Shown: one piece after another, positions 55,576 through 64,000 of the stretch | Position numbering within the stretch: position 1 is the first letter of the stretch | Layout: each line of letters opens with the position of its first letter | DNA from: Peteryoungia desertarenae | GTDB taxonomy: Bacteria > Pseudomonadota > Alphaproteobacteria > Rhizobiales > Rhizobiaceae | Assembly (NCBI RefSeq): GCF_005860795.2 | Contig: NZ_CP058351.1 | Span: 434,001 to 498,000, forward strand | Length of the DNA: 64,000 nucleotides | Reading direction: 5' to 3' | Program-made: the position numbers and the translations under genes | The notes under the pieces: generated by a model | Told to the model about the DNA's origin: nothing | Databases searched by the model: none | What the model saw: the letters and a program-made list of their open reading frames with translations, nothing else

Positions 55576-56592
55576 ATGCGCCCGCCCTTCCCGCTCAAGG
55601 ACATCGCCCTGCAATCGGGCCTCAGTCTCGCCACCGTCGATCGGGCGCTGCATGGTCGCGGGCATGTGGCGAAGGCGACGGGACTTCGCATCGAGGCGGC
55701 GATCGCGGAACTGGAACGGCAATATGCCGAGGCGAGGATCGGCGGGCGCCGCCTCGTTATCGACGTCGTCATGGAAACGCCGCAGCGGTTTTCGAATGCC
55801 GTGCGGACGGCCTTCGATGCCGAACTGCCGGGCATGCGGCCGGCTTCGCTATCGGCGCGCTTTCACGTGGCCGAGACTATGGAGGAACGCGATCTCCTCG
55901 CTATCCTCAAGCGCATTCGCCGGCGCGGCAGCCATGGCGTCGTCGTCAAGGTGCCCTCGACGCCGGCGATCGCGGCGATGGCAGCCGAGTTGATGGCGAG
56001 CGGCATTCCTGTGGTGACCCTGGTGACCGACCTGCCCGCGCCATCGCGTCTCGGCTATGTCGGCATGGACAATCACGTGGCAGGGGCGACCGCCGCCTAT
56101 CTCATGGCACGCATGGCGGGGCCGGACGGGGGCAAGGTGCTGCTGACGCTGTCGAGCGCCCGCTTTTCCGGCGAGGAGGATCGCCACCATGGTTTTTGCG
56201 ACGCCCTTTACAAGGACGCGCCGCATCTTGACATCGTGACGATTTCGGAAGGCTTCGGCGTCGATCGCACCACAGAGAGTTTGGTGAAATCAGCGCTCAG
56301 CGCCAACCCCGAGATCCGGGCCGTCTATTCGATCGGTGGCGGCAACCGGGCGATCCTCCGCGCCTTCGAGGAGGAGAAGCGCCGGATCGACGTCTTTGCC
56401 GCCCATGACCTCGACGCCGACAACCGAAGCCTCCTGGCCCGAGGCCATCTCACCTTCGTCATTCATCACGACCTGCGGCAGGACGCCCGCAGCACCTGCC
56501 AGATGGTCATGGCGCATCACCGCATGCTTCCGAGGGATTTCCAGGTGGCACCGTCGCGAGCTGCAATTGCAACGCCATACGAAGTGCTCTGA
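55576..56592 (+). CDS. LacI-family transcriptional regulator
   Basis: 338 residues. HTH: PLKDIALQSGLSLATVDRAL then HGRGHVAKATGLRIEAAIAE. The effector domain is a type 1 binding-protein fold (SRLGYVGMDNHVAGATAAYL, AVYSIGGGNRAILRAFEEEK). It is divergent from the PhyH-SDR pair, with 97 bp between, and so probably represses them in response to a sugar- or inositol-like inducer. It is similar in build to the LacI protein at 44436 but clearly a different paralogue. Confidence 0.88.
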   Translation: MRPPFPLKDIALQSGLSLATVDRALHGRGHVAKATGLRIEAAIAELERQYAEARIGGRRLVIDVVMETPQRFSNAVRTAFDAELPGMRPASLSARFHVAETMEERDLLAILKRIRRRGSHGVVVKVPSTPAIAAMAAELMASGIPVVTLVTDLPAPSRLGYVGMDNHVAGATAAYLMARMAGPDGGKVLLTLSSARFSGEEDRHHGFCDALYKDAPHLDIVTISEGFGVDRTTESLVKSALSANPEIRAVYSIGGGNRAILRAFEEEKRRIDVFAAHDLDADNRSLLARGHLTFVIHHDLRQDARSTCQMVMAHHRMLPRDFQVAPSRAAIATPYEVL

Positions 56593-56747
56593 AACAGACA
56601 GATCGTCGCATCGTCGCACCCGCCACAGGTCCGTTACTCGGTCGTCTAGGAGTCTGACCTGTGCCTTGGTCGACGGCGAGTGATGGTCATATCTCGCTCT
56701 TGAAAGGAATCGAACCGCCGGGCCCTAAGTCGACTAGACTAAGCCCT

Positions 56748-56785
56748 CGATAAATATCCCTTATCGAATGTTAACTAGTCAACCT
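56748..56785. promoter_or_regulatory. candidate vapBC operator
   Basis: CGATAA (56748-56753) and TTATCG (56761-56766) form an inverted repeat. The near-palindrome GTTAACTAGTCAAC (one mismatched pair) follows at about 56770-56783. Both lie 70-110 bp before vapB, where autoregulation by the VapBC complex would be expected. Confidence 0.5.
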
Positions 56786-56839
56786 ATTGACCATATCGGC
56801 GACCACGGCTAGCCTATCTTCAAATCGCAGGAGATATGA

Positions 56840-57093
<254 letters not shown>

Positions 57094-57094
<1 letters not shown>

Positions 57095-57513
57095 TGGCCT
57101 TTGTCGTTGATGCCTCCATCGCTGGCGCGTGGTTGCTGCCGGACGAGGACAATGCAACCGCCGAGCGGGCAATGACCCGCATGGCGGAGGAAGACGCGGT
57201 GGCGCCCGATCTGCTTCGGCATGAAATTCGCAGCATTCTACTGAGCGCCGAGAAACGCGAGCGGATTTCGGCCGATTTTGTTCATTCGGCGCTGGCACGG
57301 TTTCGCGACCTGCCATTGCAACTGAGTGGAGCCGGCGACGACACTGAGGTAGTGCGTCTGTCCCGGAAATACCGTCTCAGCGCATACGATGCCGCCTACC
57401 TCGCTCTAGCACTTCTCGAACAACTCCCTCTGGCCACGCTCGACCGTCGACTGGTAGAGGCTGCCAATGCAGAAGGTGTGGCGGTGTTTGGATCGCCTGA
57501 GCATGAGCATTGA
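57094..57513 (+). CDS. vapC: type II toxin, PIN-domain ribonuclease (VapC)
   Basis: 139 residues. PIN-domain acids: Asp in FVVDASIAGAW, Glu in LLRHEIRSILL, Asp in LSAYDAAYLALAL and Asp in LATLDRRL. All are present, so an active Mg-dependent RNase is expected, with tRNA or rRNA as the usual target of VapC. The frame is intact and overlaps both the antitoxin gene and the recombinase gene. Confidence 0.93.
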
Positions 57514-58645
57514 TCGCCCTGCGCAGCTCGCGGCCCGAGTAGCGACACTCGATACGATTGCCGCCGTTCTACCCATGGACCGACGAGACGAGCTGGCGGA
57601 AATGTTGACCGATCAGGACATCGAGACCCTTCGCCATCTCGTCAACGAGGGCATGGGTGCCAACACGCTGCGCGCGCTGGCCTCCGATCTTGCTTACCTG
57701 CAGGCCTGGTCGCTGGCCGCAACGGGCCGCTCGCTCCCCTGGCCAGCACCCGAAGCGCTGCTTCTCAAATTCGTCGCGCACCACCTGTGGGGCGCAGAGA
57801 GGGGTCTGACGGATCCGGAACACGGGATGCCCGCGGATGTCGACGACAAGCTCCGGATCCAGGGATTTCTGCGGACGCTCGGACCGCATGCACCCGACAC
57901 CGTGCGCCGGCGTCTTTCCACCTGGTCGACATTGACGAAATGGCGCGGGCTGGATGGCTTTTTCAGCTCCCCTGCCCTCAGATCCGCAATTCGACTTGCG
58001 GTGCGTGCAACGCCACGGCCACGGAAGCGAAAAAGCGCCAAGGCCGTCACCGGGGATATCCTATCCAGACTGCTCGCAACCTGCAAGACGGGAAGCCTGC
58101 GTGATGTCAGGGACCGTGCGATCCTAATGGTTGCCTTTGCCTCGGGTGGCCGTCGCCGCAGCGAAATCGCTGGCCTCAGGATCGAGCAGCTGCAACCGGA
58201 AGAGCCGATCCAGTTAGATGGGGGCCCTCCCCTGCTATCTTTTTCCATTCATCTCGGTCGCACCAAAACCAGCGCCGCCGACCGTGATGAAGTAGTCTAC
58301 ATCAGCGGTCGACCGGTCGAGGCGCTGAACGCCTGGCTTGTGGCTGCAAAAATCGACCATGGTACGGTCTTCAGGGCAATCGATCGGTGGGGCAATGTTT
58401 CGCGCCGGCCGCTCGACCCGAAGGCGGTTAACGACATCGTCAAACAGCGGGCTGAACTGGCCGGGCTCGATCCGGCGGAATTTTCGGCCCATGGTCTGCG
58501 TTCCGGCTAGCTGACTGAAGCAGCGAACCGCGGGATTCCACTCCCAGAGGCCATGGAGCAGTCGCGGCATCGATCCGTTCAGCAGGCATCGGAATACTAC
58601 AATAGCGCGACCAGGCGGAGCGGAAGGGCGGCGCGGCTTCTCTAG
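57503..58645 (+). pseudogene. tyrosine recombinase/integrase with stop before catalytic Tyr
   Basis: The start ATG at 57503 overlaps the vapC end. The N-terminal core-binding part (GANTLRALASDLAYLQAWSL) is followed by the catalytic domain with Arg in SGGRRRSEIAGLR and HGLRSG. At 58508-58510 a TAG follows HGLRSG, where Tyr would be usual (TAC/TAT to TAG). The frame then continues with LTEAANRGIPLPEAMEQSRH and the active-site Tyr region ASEYYNSATR to 58645. Without the second half no recombination is possible. Such enzymes often mobilise islands. Confidence 0.88.
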
Positions 58646-58725
58646 GTTTTGGTAGGATAGCTCATCGAGGTAACTCAAGGCCGACGCTCGTTGCCGAGCA
58701 AGCGATAGGGATGGGTCGAGCCGAC

Positions 58726-59152
58726 GGTATTGCCAAGTTGTTTGAGCGTCGTAGCGACGGTCCCGATGAGGAAAAACCAGTCTTTCATTTCAGTAGTATG
58801 GTCTGCCCATAGGCAGAATGCGTCAGCCCTCGCGTGGCGGTATGACATGGCGGTGAGGTTGTAACGGCATGGCCGAAAGATCGTGTTGATTTGGTCATGA
58901 GCTGACAGAAAACGTTGCGCCTGACGATGCGATTTGAACCTCCCCATAATCGTCTCGCGTTTCCGGGACAGACGGCGTGGATTTTCAATTCTATTGTTCA
59001 AGCCCTTGTGAGCCCGATGATCGGCATTCGGCGCGATGGCCTGTATCGGCTTGAGGCAGCTGCCAAGCTTGTCAGTTACGACGACGCCTGGCTTGCCAAA
59101 TTGTCTGACCACACTGGAGAAAAAGCGCTTGGCAGCCTTGGTGTTGCGGCGA
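58726..59152 (-). mobile_element. IS6-family element, truncated copy
   Basis: The terminal repeat GGTATTGCCAAGTTG (58726-58740) is the same 15 bp as in the IS6 copy at 37242. The transposase 3' half is present on the minus strand (RRNTKAAKRFFSSVVRQFGK, NNRIENPRRLSRKRETIMGR, AHDQINTIFRPCRYNL). It lacks the 5' half and the other terminus and ends at about 59152 inside an antitoxin-like gene. The frame runs past the repeat to 58675. The missing end means it cannot move by itself. Confidence 0.85.
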
Positions 59153-59154
59153 AT

Positions 59155-59481
59155 GGTGCGGCGGCAGCCAATGCCCTTGGGCTCACCACGCAAGTTCCAG
59201 TCCGCTCCATCTACCTGACCTCTGGGCGCAGCCGGACTATCAATGTCGGAAGCCAAAAGGTCGAGCTCAAGCATGTCCCTTGCTGGCAGTTATCCCTCGC
59301 CAACCGGTCAGCAGGCGTAGCTGTTCGCGCACTCGCCTGGCTGGGGCCGGAGCGAGCGGAAGACGCACTCTTTGCCATCAGGCGGAAACTGGCCCCAGAA
59401 GCGTTCAACGAACTTGTCGCTGCAGCACCTCAGTTTCCAAACTGGCTCGCGCGAAGCGTCGGAATGGTGACGTATGACTGA
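59155..59481 (+). pseudogene. AbiEi/DUF6088-type antitoxin, 5'-truncated
   Basis: About 109 codons with the pattern ANALGLTTQVPVRSIYLTSG, HVPCWQLSLANRSAGVAVRA and LAWLGPERAEDALFAI, typical of the C-terminal domain of type IV antitoxins of the AbiEi/DUF6088 group. The N-terminal HTH has been replaced by the IS6 fragment. The stop overlaps the start of a short toxin-like frame, as in intact AbiE pairs. Confidence 0.75.
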
Positions 59482-59563
59482 TCAATTCCTCCAACTATCG
59501 GCCGAAGACAAGTGGCCTGCTGTAAGGACCTATTTCCGTCGCTCGTTCAACGTACCTGAATGA
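59474..59563 (+). pseudogene. AbiEii-type toxin, N-terminal remnant
   Basis: The ATG at 59474 overlaps the antitoxin stop. It encodes only 29 residues (MTDQFLQLSAEDKWPAVRTY and 9 more) before a stop. The first 15 residues resemble the N-terminus of nucleotidyltransferase AbiEii/AbiGii toxins, which are about 300 residues long. The catalytic region is absent. The 135 bp to 59698 hold nothing recognisable. Confidence 0.55.
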
Positions 59564-59698
59564 CTGATGAGCATGCTCCATACCAACCCGAACGCTGCAG
59601 ACATCCCAGCTCGTGAGCGAAATCGAACTCTCGACACCATGTTTGTCTTCGCCACTTCGTATCAGAGCAACTCTCTGGCTTTCGAAGCGGACGACAGC

Positions 59699-60775
59699 CT
59701 ATTCTCCAAACGGAAGTTCAATTTCTTCGCGGTTCTTCTTTGCTCCCTCGATAAGGGCCGTCTTTAACCGCTCGGCGTCTTGTGCCGGCAGCATTCCCGC
59801 CCCGGTTAGTATACCTTCCTGCCATGCAGGTCCGCGCTCCCAAGCTTCATTGTAGACTAGCGCCAGGTCAGCGGATCGCCTCGTCTGCTGCAGGGCTTCA
59901 AAGAGCAGCGCAGCTTGACGTATGTCCTTGTCTCGCTTCGCCGGCCCCTGCCCGTCAGTGTGTCGGCGGCTGGCGACGATGAGCTTGTGGACCGCATACC
60001 GGGACGGATCCGGGACGACGACTGGGACACCGCTTCGGTGGAGCAGAATCGTTCTGACTGGATCCCTGATGAGGAAGTCGAGAAAGCGCAGCGGATCCGC
60101 GCTGGCACCGTCGAGGGCGGGCATCTTCGCCGGCTGGTCGATATCGTCGTCCGAACCACGGTTCGGCGTCAGGAATTCAACCCGATAGCCGTCGGCATTC
60201 TGGAACGCCGACGAGGCCTCGGATCCTGATAGATGGGGAACTGGCCGGAAGCTGGCGTCAAAGCCCTTTAGCAGTTCAATGATCGGAGGCAGGCTGTCTT
60301 CAACCTCATGGCTGATGGCATAGTCTTGGGCGATGTGCGCATCGCCGGTCAGGATCGCAGCCATGGGAAGGCGGACGCCCAGCAGTCCTGAATAGCACTG
60401 GAAGGCCACCGTGCCGATGAGAATACCCCGGAGTCGAAAGAGACCGCCGCCGGCGAGAGCCTCGACGATGTCACCCGACATGGCGTCAGGGGCGATCATT
60501 CCGCCCTCGCGGGTCAGGGTATTTACCAAGCGCCTGCGAGCGCGTAAATCGTCCTTGTCCCGCTTATGATCAGCGACGCGCTGCGATATATCCGGATCAT
60601 TGGCAGGACCGACGTAACGACGTTTCGTACCACCGTGTCCATCGGGGATGTCGAAGTACCAGTATTTGCGACCCTTTATGTTTGCGGGGGTGAACCGACC
60701 ATCCGGAGGGAAATCGGCCATCCAAGCGGCGTCGAGCGAGCGTTGACCTAGCTCGGCAAGCATCGTCTGGTACAT
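59699..60775 (-). CDS. GSU2403-family nucleotidyltransferase-fold protein
   Basis: 358 residues from MYQTMLAELGQRSLDAAWMA at 60775; an open frame extends to 60922 through a palindrome and is unlikely to be translated. The segment KGRKYWYFDIPDGHGGTKRR with YVGP is typical of this group. A nucleotidyltransferase-like core follows (AILTGDAHIAQDYAISHEVE), then RVEFLTPNRGSDDDI and YAVHKLIVASRRH. Function is unknown; the fold relates to AbiEii-type and other nucleotidyltransferase toxins, and its place among toxin-antitoxin remnants fits. Intact. Confidence 0.78.
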   Translation of the reverse strand: MYQTMLAELGQRSLDAAWMADFPPDGRFTPANIKGRKYWYFDIPDGHGGTKRRYVGPANDPDISQRVADHKRDKDDLRARRRLVNTLTREGGMIAPDAMSGDIVEALAGGGLFRLRGILIGTVAFQCYSGLLGVRLPMAAILTGDAHIAQDYAISHEVEDSLPPIIELLKGFDASFRPVPHLSGSEASSAFQNADGYRVEFLTPNRGSDDDIDQPAKMPALDGASADPLRFLDFLIRDPVRTILLHRSGVPVVVPDPSRYAVHKLIVASRRHTDGQGPAKRDKDIRQAALLFEALQQTRRSADLALVYNEAWERGPAWQEGILTGAGMLPAQDAERLKTALIEGAKKNREEIELPFGE

Positions 60776-60807
60776 GAGGTCAATAGACTTCTTAAGCTCT
60801 ATTCCAT

Positions 60808-60838
60808 GGTTATACTGTTTTTTAAAAACAGTATAACC
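60808..60838. promoter_or_regulatory. 31-bp perfect inverted repeat
   Basis: GGTTATACTGTTTTT and AAAAACAGTATAACC, perfect 15-bp arms around a single T, 33-63 bp before the likely start of the nucleotidyltransferase-fold gene. It may be an operator for an unknown dimeric regulator. Confidence 0.7.
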
Positions 60839-61020
60839 AGCGGCAGGATAGCGGGCAGGGTGGGATGGTAGCTCGATCGCCTTGATGGAATATGAGCCAC
60901 CGGCCCATTTGCCGAAGGACAAGTCGTCGGATATCCGCGACCTCTCAACTGCTTAAGACACCTGCTCCACGGCTCTCTGCAATGAGCCAGCCCGGCTTGA
61001 GATGACCTTGCGAATTGCGT

Positions 61021-62200
61021 TCAAGATGGGTGCCTAATCCCCTCGCCGGCCAGTTCTGCAACAAGGGCATCGGCCTCGCTCACAATCCCTTCCGCCATTT
61101 GGGCAAGATCGCGAACAAGGATGCGCTGAGAAGATTCGGTTCCGGGCACGAGTGTCGCCCAATGCTTCAGCTGGATCGTGTCGGGCAGATCGCGGCCACC
61201 AATCTTCATGGCGAGCCTCTTCGAGAAGCGGGGATACACGGCCGTGCAAACGACGTCGTAGATCGGCGCCAGATCCGGTCCATCGGAGCCATAAAGCAGG
61301 GCGTAGTTCTTGCCATAGGCATCGGCGTTGCCGACGAGACATGGAAGATCAGCATGCGGATGAATTGCAACCGATCCACGACGGGCCTCGCGCAGGCCTG
61401 GTCGATCAGTCCGAGAGCCTGTCCTGTCCCCGGTCCGCCATCGGCCTCATACTTCAGCTCCGGCGGGACGCTCAGGGCCTGGCAAAAGTCTTCCTGGTGC
61501 AGGCGCTCAATGATGCCGTCTGCAGCTTTCGTCCGATCATGACGCTCAACCAGGAGAAAGGCAGTCGCTCCGTCTAGGCGTATCTCGACATCGGGTACCG
61601 GCAGCTTGAGGCGGGCAGCCAGCCGCATACAGAAATGCTCGTTCTCCACCGTGCCTTCCAACGCCTGGATGACTGGTTTCAGGCTATGGGTCGTTGGGCA
61701 ACCATCTCTCGCCAAGGCAATGGAATCTCCATCGACAATGACCGCCAGTTTATCCTGCGCGCCGGCGAGCGATAGGCGAATGCCCTCGTCTCCACCAAGC
61801 AAGGGCCGGATCCGCAACCTGCTGAGAATTTCATCCAGACGGTCCGAAGTGAGAATTTCGGCTTGGGACTGGCCGGTAGGTTCGGGCGCCGTGCCGGTGG
61901 GGTAGAGTGACAAGGCACCTGCGCATTCGCCCCCAATGATTTCGAGAAGCCCGAAAGCGTCGCCTGCCGAAAGGCCGAGCGCCCCCGCAAGGCGTTGCCG
62001 CGCGCCCTCATCTGGCAAGAGCCCGGAGAAAAGGGGCGAACCACCTGATCACCGAATGGCTCTTCTCGCACAGGCATCGAGAACGAAATCGCCCGCGACG
62101 TCTGGTCAAGAAGATCGGCGCCATCATAGGCAAAGGTCAGTAGGCCGTCGTCAAGCCGGGCGAGCACGCCGGCCCTGGTGGCGCGAAAATAGACGTCCAA
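61021..62200 (-). pseudogene. hipA: HipA-type toxin kinase, two frameshifts
   Basis: Three frames together give a full HipA. Residues 1-57 are in the frame from 62200 (VYFRATRAGVLARLDDGLLT to FGDQVVRPF). The middle is in the frame from 62018 (GIRLSLAGAQDKLAVIVDGD, HSLKPVIQ, ENEHFCMRLAARLKLPVPDV). The end is in a third frame (VGNADAYGKNYALLYGSDGP, SKRLAMKIGG) to 61021. The shifts are near 62035 and 61335. The ATP-binding and catalytic parts are thus split, so the kinase should be inactive. The gene follows its antitoxin by 8 bp. Confidence 0.85.
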
Positions 62201-62208
62201 GACGCGGA

Positions 62209-62436
62209 TTATGTTCGCGGACCCTGGCGTCGCCCGACCGAAACAGCGAGGCCCAAACCAGTCAGGACTTGCATCGCACGGCCAATCTGGCAGCTCTCTT
62301 TGCCGGCCTCGAGTTCACGCAGAAACCGTACGCCCACACCAATCACCCCGGCGAGTTGCTCCTGGGTCAAGCCTTGCTGTTTGCGCTCCTGACGGATCAG
62401 CATGCCGAGGCTTTTTGCATCTTTGATCGTTTCCAT
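62209..62436 (-). CDS. hipB: HipB-type XRE antitoxin/repressor
   Basis: The start METIKDAKSLGMLIRQERKQ at 62436 gives 75 residues; a longer start at 62475 is possible. HTH: GLTQEQLAGVIGVGVRFLRE followed by LEAGKESCQIGRAMQVLTGL, typical of HipB. It remains intact although hipA is broken, so it may act as an orphan repressor. Three CGGGATGA motifs lie upstream at 62449-62557. Confidence 0.88.
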   Translation of the reverse strand: METIKDAKSLGMLIRQERKQQGLTQEQLAGVIGVGVRFLRELEAGKESCQIGRAMQVLTGLGLAVSVGRRQGPRT

Positions 62437-62448
62437 TACCACCCTTAC

Positions 62449-62557
62449 CGGGATGATTATATCTCCAGGCGGCATGAAGGAAAGTCAAAACGAACCGATC
62501 GGGATGATTTTCGGATCACTGGCCGCCAACTGACCGAAATAGACCTGATCGGGATGA
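62449..62557. promoter_or_regulatory. triplicated CGGGATGA motif upstream of hipB
   Basis: CGGGATGA occurs at 62449-62456, 62500-62507 and 62550-62557, always in the same orientation and spaced 51 and 50 bp apart, close to five helical turns. The first lies at the hipB start. Such phased sites suit cooperative binding of a HipB-type repressor with looping or bending. Confidence 0.6.
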
Positions 62558-62585
62558 AGCTACAATGCCAGACTTACCCTGGCGC

Positions 62586-63009
62586 TCACTGCTTGAAGCA
62601 GTTCTCACGGTGCCATCTCAGGAACTGGGGATGTGGCCGCTCGAAGACCCTGCCAGGCACGATCGCCTTCCCGGTCTTGTTAAGGAGTCCTTGAATGCTG
62701 TCAGGATCATTCGCCTGACGCGGCATCAGGATATCAAGATCGTCCCAAAGGCCAATCAGACCGCGGTCAAACAAGCAGTGTGCGGTACCCGAAAGGGTAA
62801 TTCCGTTGGAAAGAATGTCAGGTCCACGCGCTTCCACCGGACGAATGTGAATGGCATCAACCTACGCTCGACCGCCGCCATTGATGAGTTGCAATCCCGT
62901 GATGGCGCATCGTTTGCTACAAGCCTGAAGAACGAGACGGCGAAACAGCCGATTTCGAACGATCCGCGCCGAAAGTCGCATAACCCGGTCGCGCTCCTGC
63001 TCGAATATG
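62586..63009 (-). pseudogene. HNH endonuclease, C-terminal part with stop
   Basis: On the minus strand: FRRLVLQACSKRCAITGLQL then INGGGRA, a TAG, and VDAIHIRPVEARGPDILSNG then ITLSGTAHCLFDRGLIGL and FERPHPQFLRWHRENCF to the stop at 62586. This is the C-terminal HNH domain of a restriction-type nuclease family. Glu (GAG) is expected where the TAG stands. The N-terminal half is not found. The usual Trp in the A-H-W-M segment is Cys. Confidence 0.7.
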
Positions 63010-63222
63010 AACGGCGCTTAAGCTTCACCTGCAAATCCGACGACCGCAGGCGTCACCACTGGGTCATCCGGCCGACGCAGTTCAGGCTCATGCTCGTCCA
63101 TGCCAATCGACAGGATGCGGTTGAAATCTGCTGCGGACATCGGTCGGATCGAAGTGGAGGCTGCGCTCGCCAATGATACGAGGCTGATTCTAATGGGCTT
63201 CTACCTTATCTGCTAAGGCGGC

Positions 63223-63912
63223 ATGCGCTTCTTGAACCCGACAGAAGTCGACGGCTGGACGGTTGTGATACTGGCTCGTCTCGCCCTGGCGGTAAATACC
63301 ATCACAGTAGCTCTGACATCCTTTATGCGGAAGGGTCGCGTGAATATTCGCGCGCTCTTCTTGCACAACCTGTCCGACGCGCTCGCCTCTGTGGCTGTGA
63401 AGATCGGCGGTGCTTTGCTCCTTCTCTACGAAATGCGCTGGGTAGAGCCTGCGATCACGATAAGCAATGCATTCCAAATCCTTGACCTCGCCTTTTCCGA
63501 GACTGGCGACCCGATCCTCATTCTGATGCTGGGGAGTCCGCCAGAGCTCGATGGCGGTGAAGTGGTCGAAACAGTGCGGGGCGGAGTTGGGGTCAAGGAC
63601 GTGCACCATGTGCATCTGTGGCAGATGCTGGAACCCCAAGCCGCCTTGGATGGCCACGTTGTTCTCGCAGGGGACCGCTGGAGCCGGATCGACGACGTGA
63701 AAGCCGAAATCAAGGTTAGCCTCAAAGCCCGCTTCCGGTTTTGCCACTCCGCACTGGGGTTCGAACTGGTGGGATTCTCGGATTGCGGGCCGAACCTCCA
63801 CGGCCATCAAGAGACCTCAGCGACAAAGAAGCTGGACGTCTTATCACGTGGAAAGTCGTGCTCCCAAAGATTGGGTCTTGGATGGCCTGGAACAGCTATC
63901 CGTAGCCAATAA
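63223..63912 (+). pseudogene. cation diffusion facilitator transporter, remnant
   Basis: A 229-codon frame. NPTEVDGWTVVILARLALAV and VNIRALFLHNLSDALASVAV with KIGGALLLLY match transmembrane helices 3-5 of CDF metal-efflux pumps, with the H-x3-D metal site (HNLSD). The cytoplasmic domain shows as VGVKDVHHVHLWQM. The first helices are absent, the last transmembrane helix is replaced by non-hydrophobic sequence (SNAFQILDLAFSETG), and the tail after about residue 180 is unlike the family. Probably non-functional; the true metal is unknown. Confidence 0.65.
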
Positions 63913-64000
63913 AACATCCTTACTCAGCTATGACCGGCATGGCATACGGTTTCGACAGCGCTCCCGGCGGAATGAAGCCGCCATGACTGCCAGATCCGGT

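Noticed and set aside
60808..60838. E. coli-type LexA box in the long inverted repeat
   Set aside because: The spacing is CTGT-N9-ACAG instead of CTGT-N8-ACAG, and alphaproteobacterial LexA uses a GTTC-N7-GTTC-type site, so an SOS box is not supported.
62565..63176. 203-codon plus-strand frame
   Set aside because: It lies antisense to the recognisable HNH nuclease remnant and has no motif of its own.

Overview
The window looks like accessory DNA from an alphaproteobacterium of the Rhizobiales, most likely Rhizobiaceae. The reasons are a GC-rich background with rhizobial-type genes, in particular a nearly complete set for rhizopine (3-O-methyl-scyllo-inosamine) catabolism (moc genes), a Rieske/flavin betaine demethylation set, a hydroxyproline-type pathway, and insertion sequences of the ISNCY/IS1202, IS481, IS3, IS30 and IS6 families. 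One tRNA-Ser(CGA) is present.

Layout. (1) 51-4047: five translationally coupled genes on + (SDR, DUF6653-like membrane protein, alpha/beta hydrolase, small membrane protein, NDH-2-like flavoprotein); the last is cut at its C-terminus by an IS3-family element (3945-5614). (2) 5615-17300: a mobile-element zone. It holds an IS481-family element ending beside the tRNA-Ser, a small membrane protein, an AAA/DUF4143 ATPase, a lone ISNCY-type end beside an unknown gene, a decayed ISNCY transposase broken by IS30, two tandem ISNCY copies, and a decayed GntR regulator. (3) 17397-37190: a betaine/hydroxyproline catabolic block. It has LysR, a Rieske monooxygenase and its reductase, a StcD/DgcA-like demethylase, TetR, an ornithine-cyclodeaminase-family enzyme, a ProXWV-like ABC transporter, GntR, a DapA-family aldolase, an aldehyde dehydrogenase, a DadA-like oxidase, two proline-racemase-family enzymes, and AraC and GntR regulators. 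Read together the genes predict uptake of an N-methylated (hydroxy)proline betaine, two N-demethylations, epimerisation, oxidation, deamination and entry as 2-oxoglutarate. (4) 37242-39114: a decayed IS6 element and a methyltransferase. (5) 39764-53254: a rhizopine-type block. A minus-strand operon mocD-mocE-mocF-panB-like-Gfo/Idh dehydrogenase is divergent from a LacI regulator, a TIM-barrel gene and a sugar-type ABC transporter (mocB plus ATPase plus permease), followed by purU, folD (with an internal stop) and mocA. The one-carbon genes fit formaldehyde/formate release during O-demethylation by MocDEF. (6) 53461-56592: a PhyH-type oxygenase and an SDR (with an internal stop), divergent from a second LacI regulator. 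(7) 56849-64000: a toxin-antitoxin and mobile-DNA graveyard: vapBC, a tyrosine recombinase with a stop before its catalytic Tyr, a truncated IS6 copy fused to an AbiE-type antitoxin remnant, a GSU2403-type nucleotidyltransferase, hipBA with hipA frameshifted twice, an HNH nuclease remnant and a cation-efflux remnant.

A recurring feature is single-base inactivation of otherwise well preserved genes (folD, the SDR, the IS6 transposase, the recombinase, hipA, the HNH nuclease and the second ISNCY copy). This indicates recent or ongoing decay of the accessory region, or sequencing error. No CRISPR array, rRNA or replication origin was seen. Functions are inferred from sequence motifs and gene order; no database search was possible.
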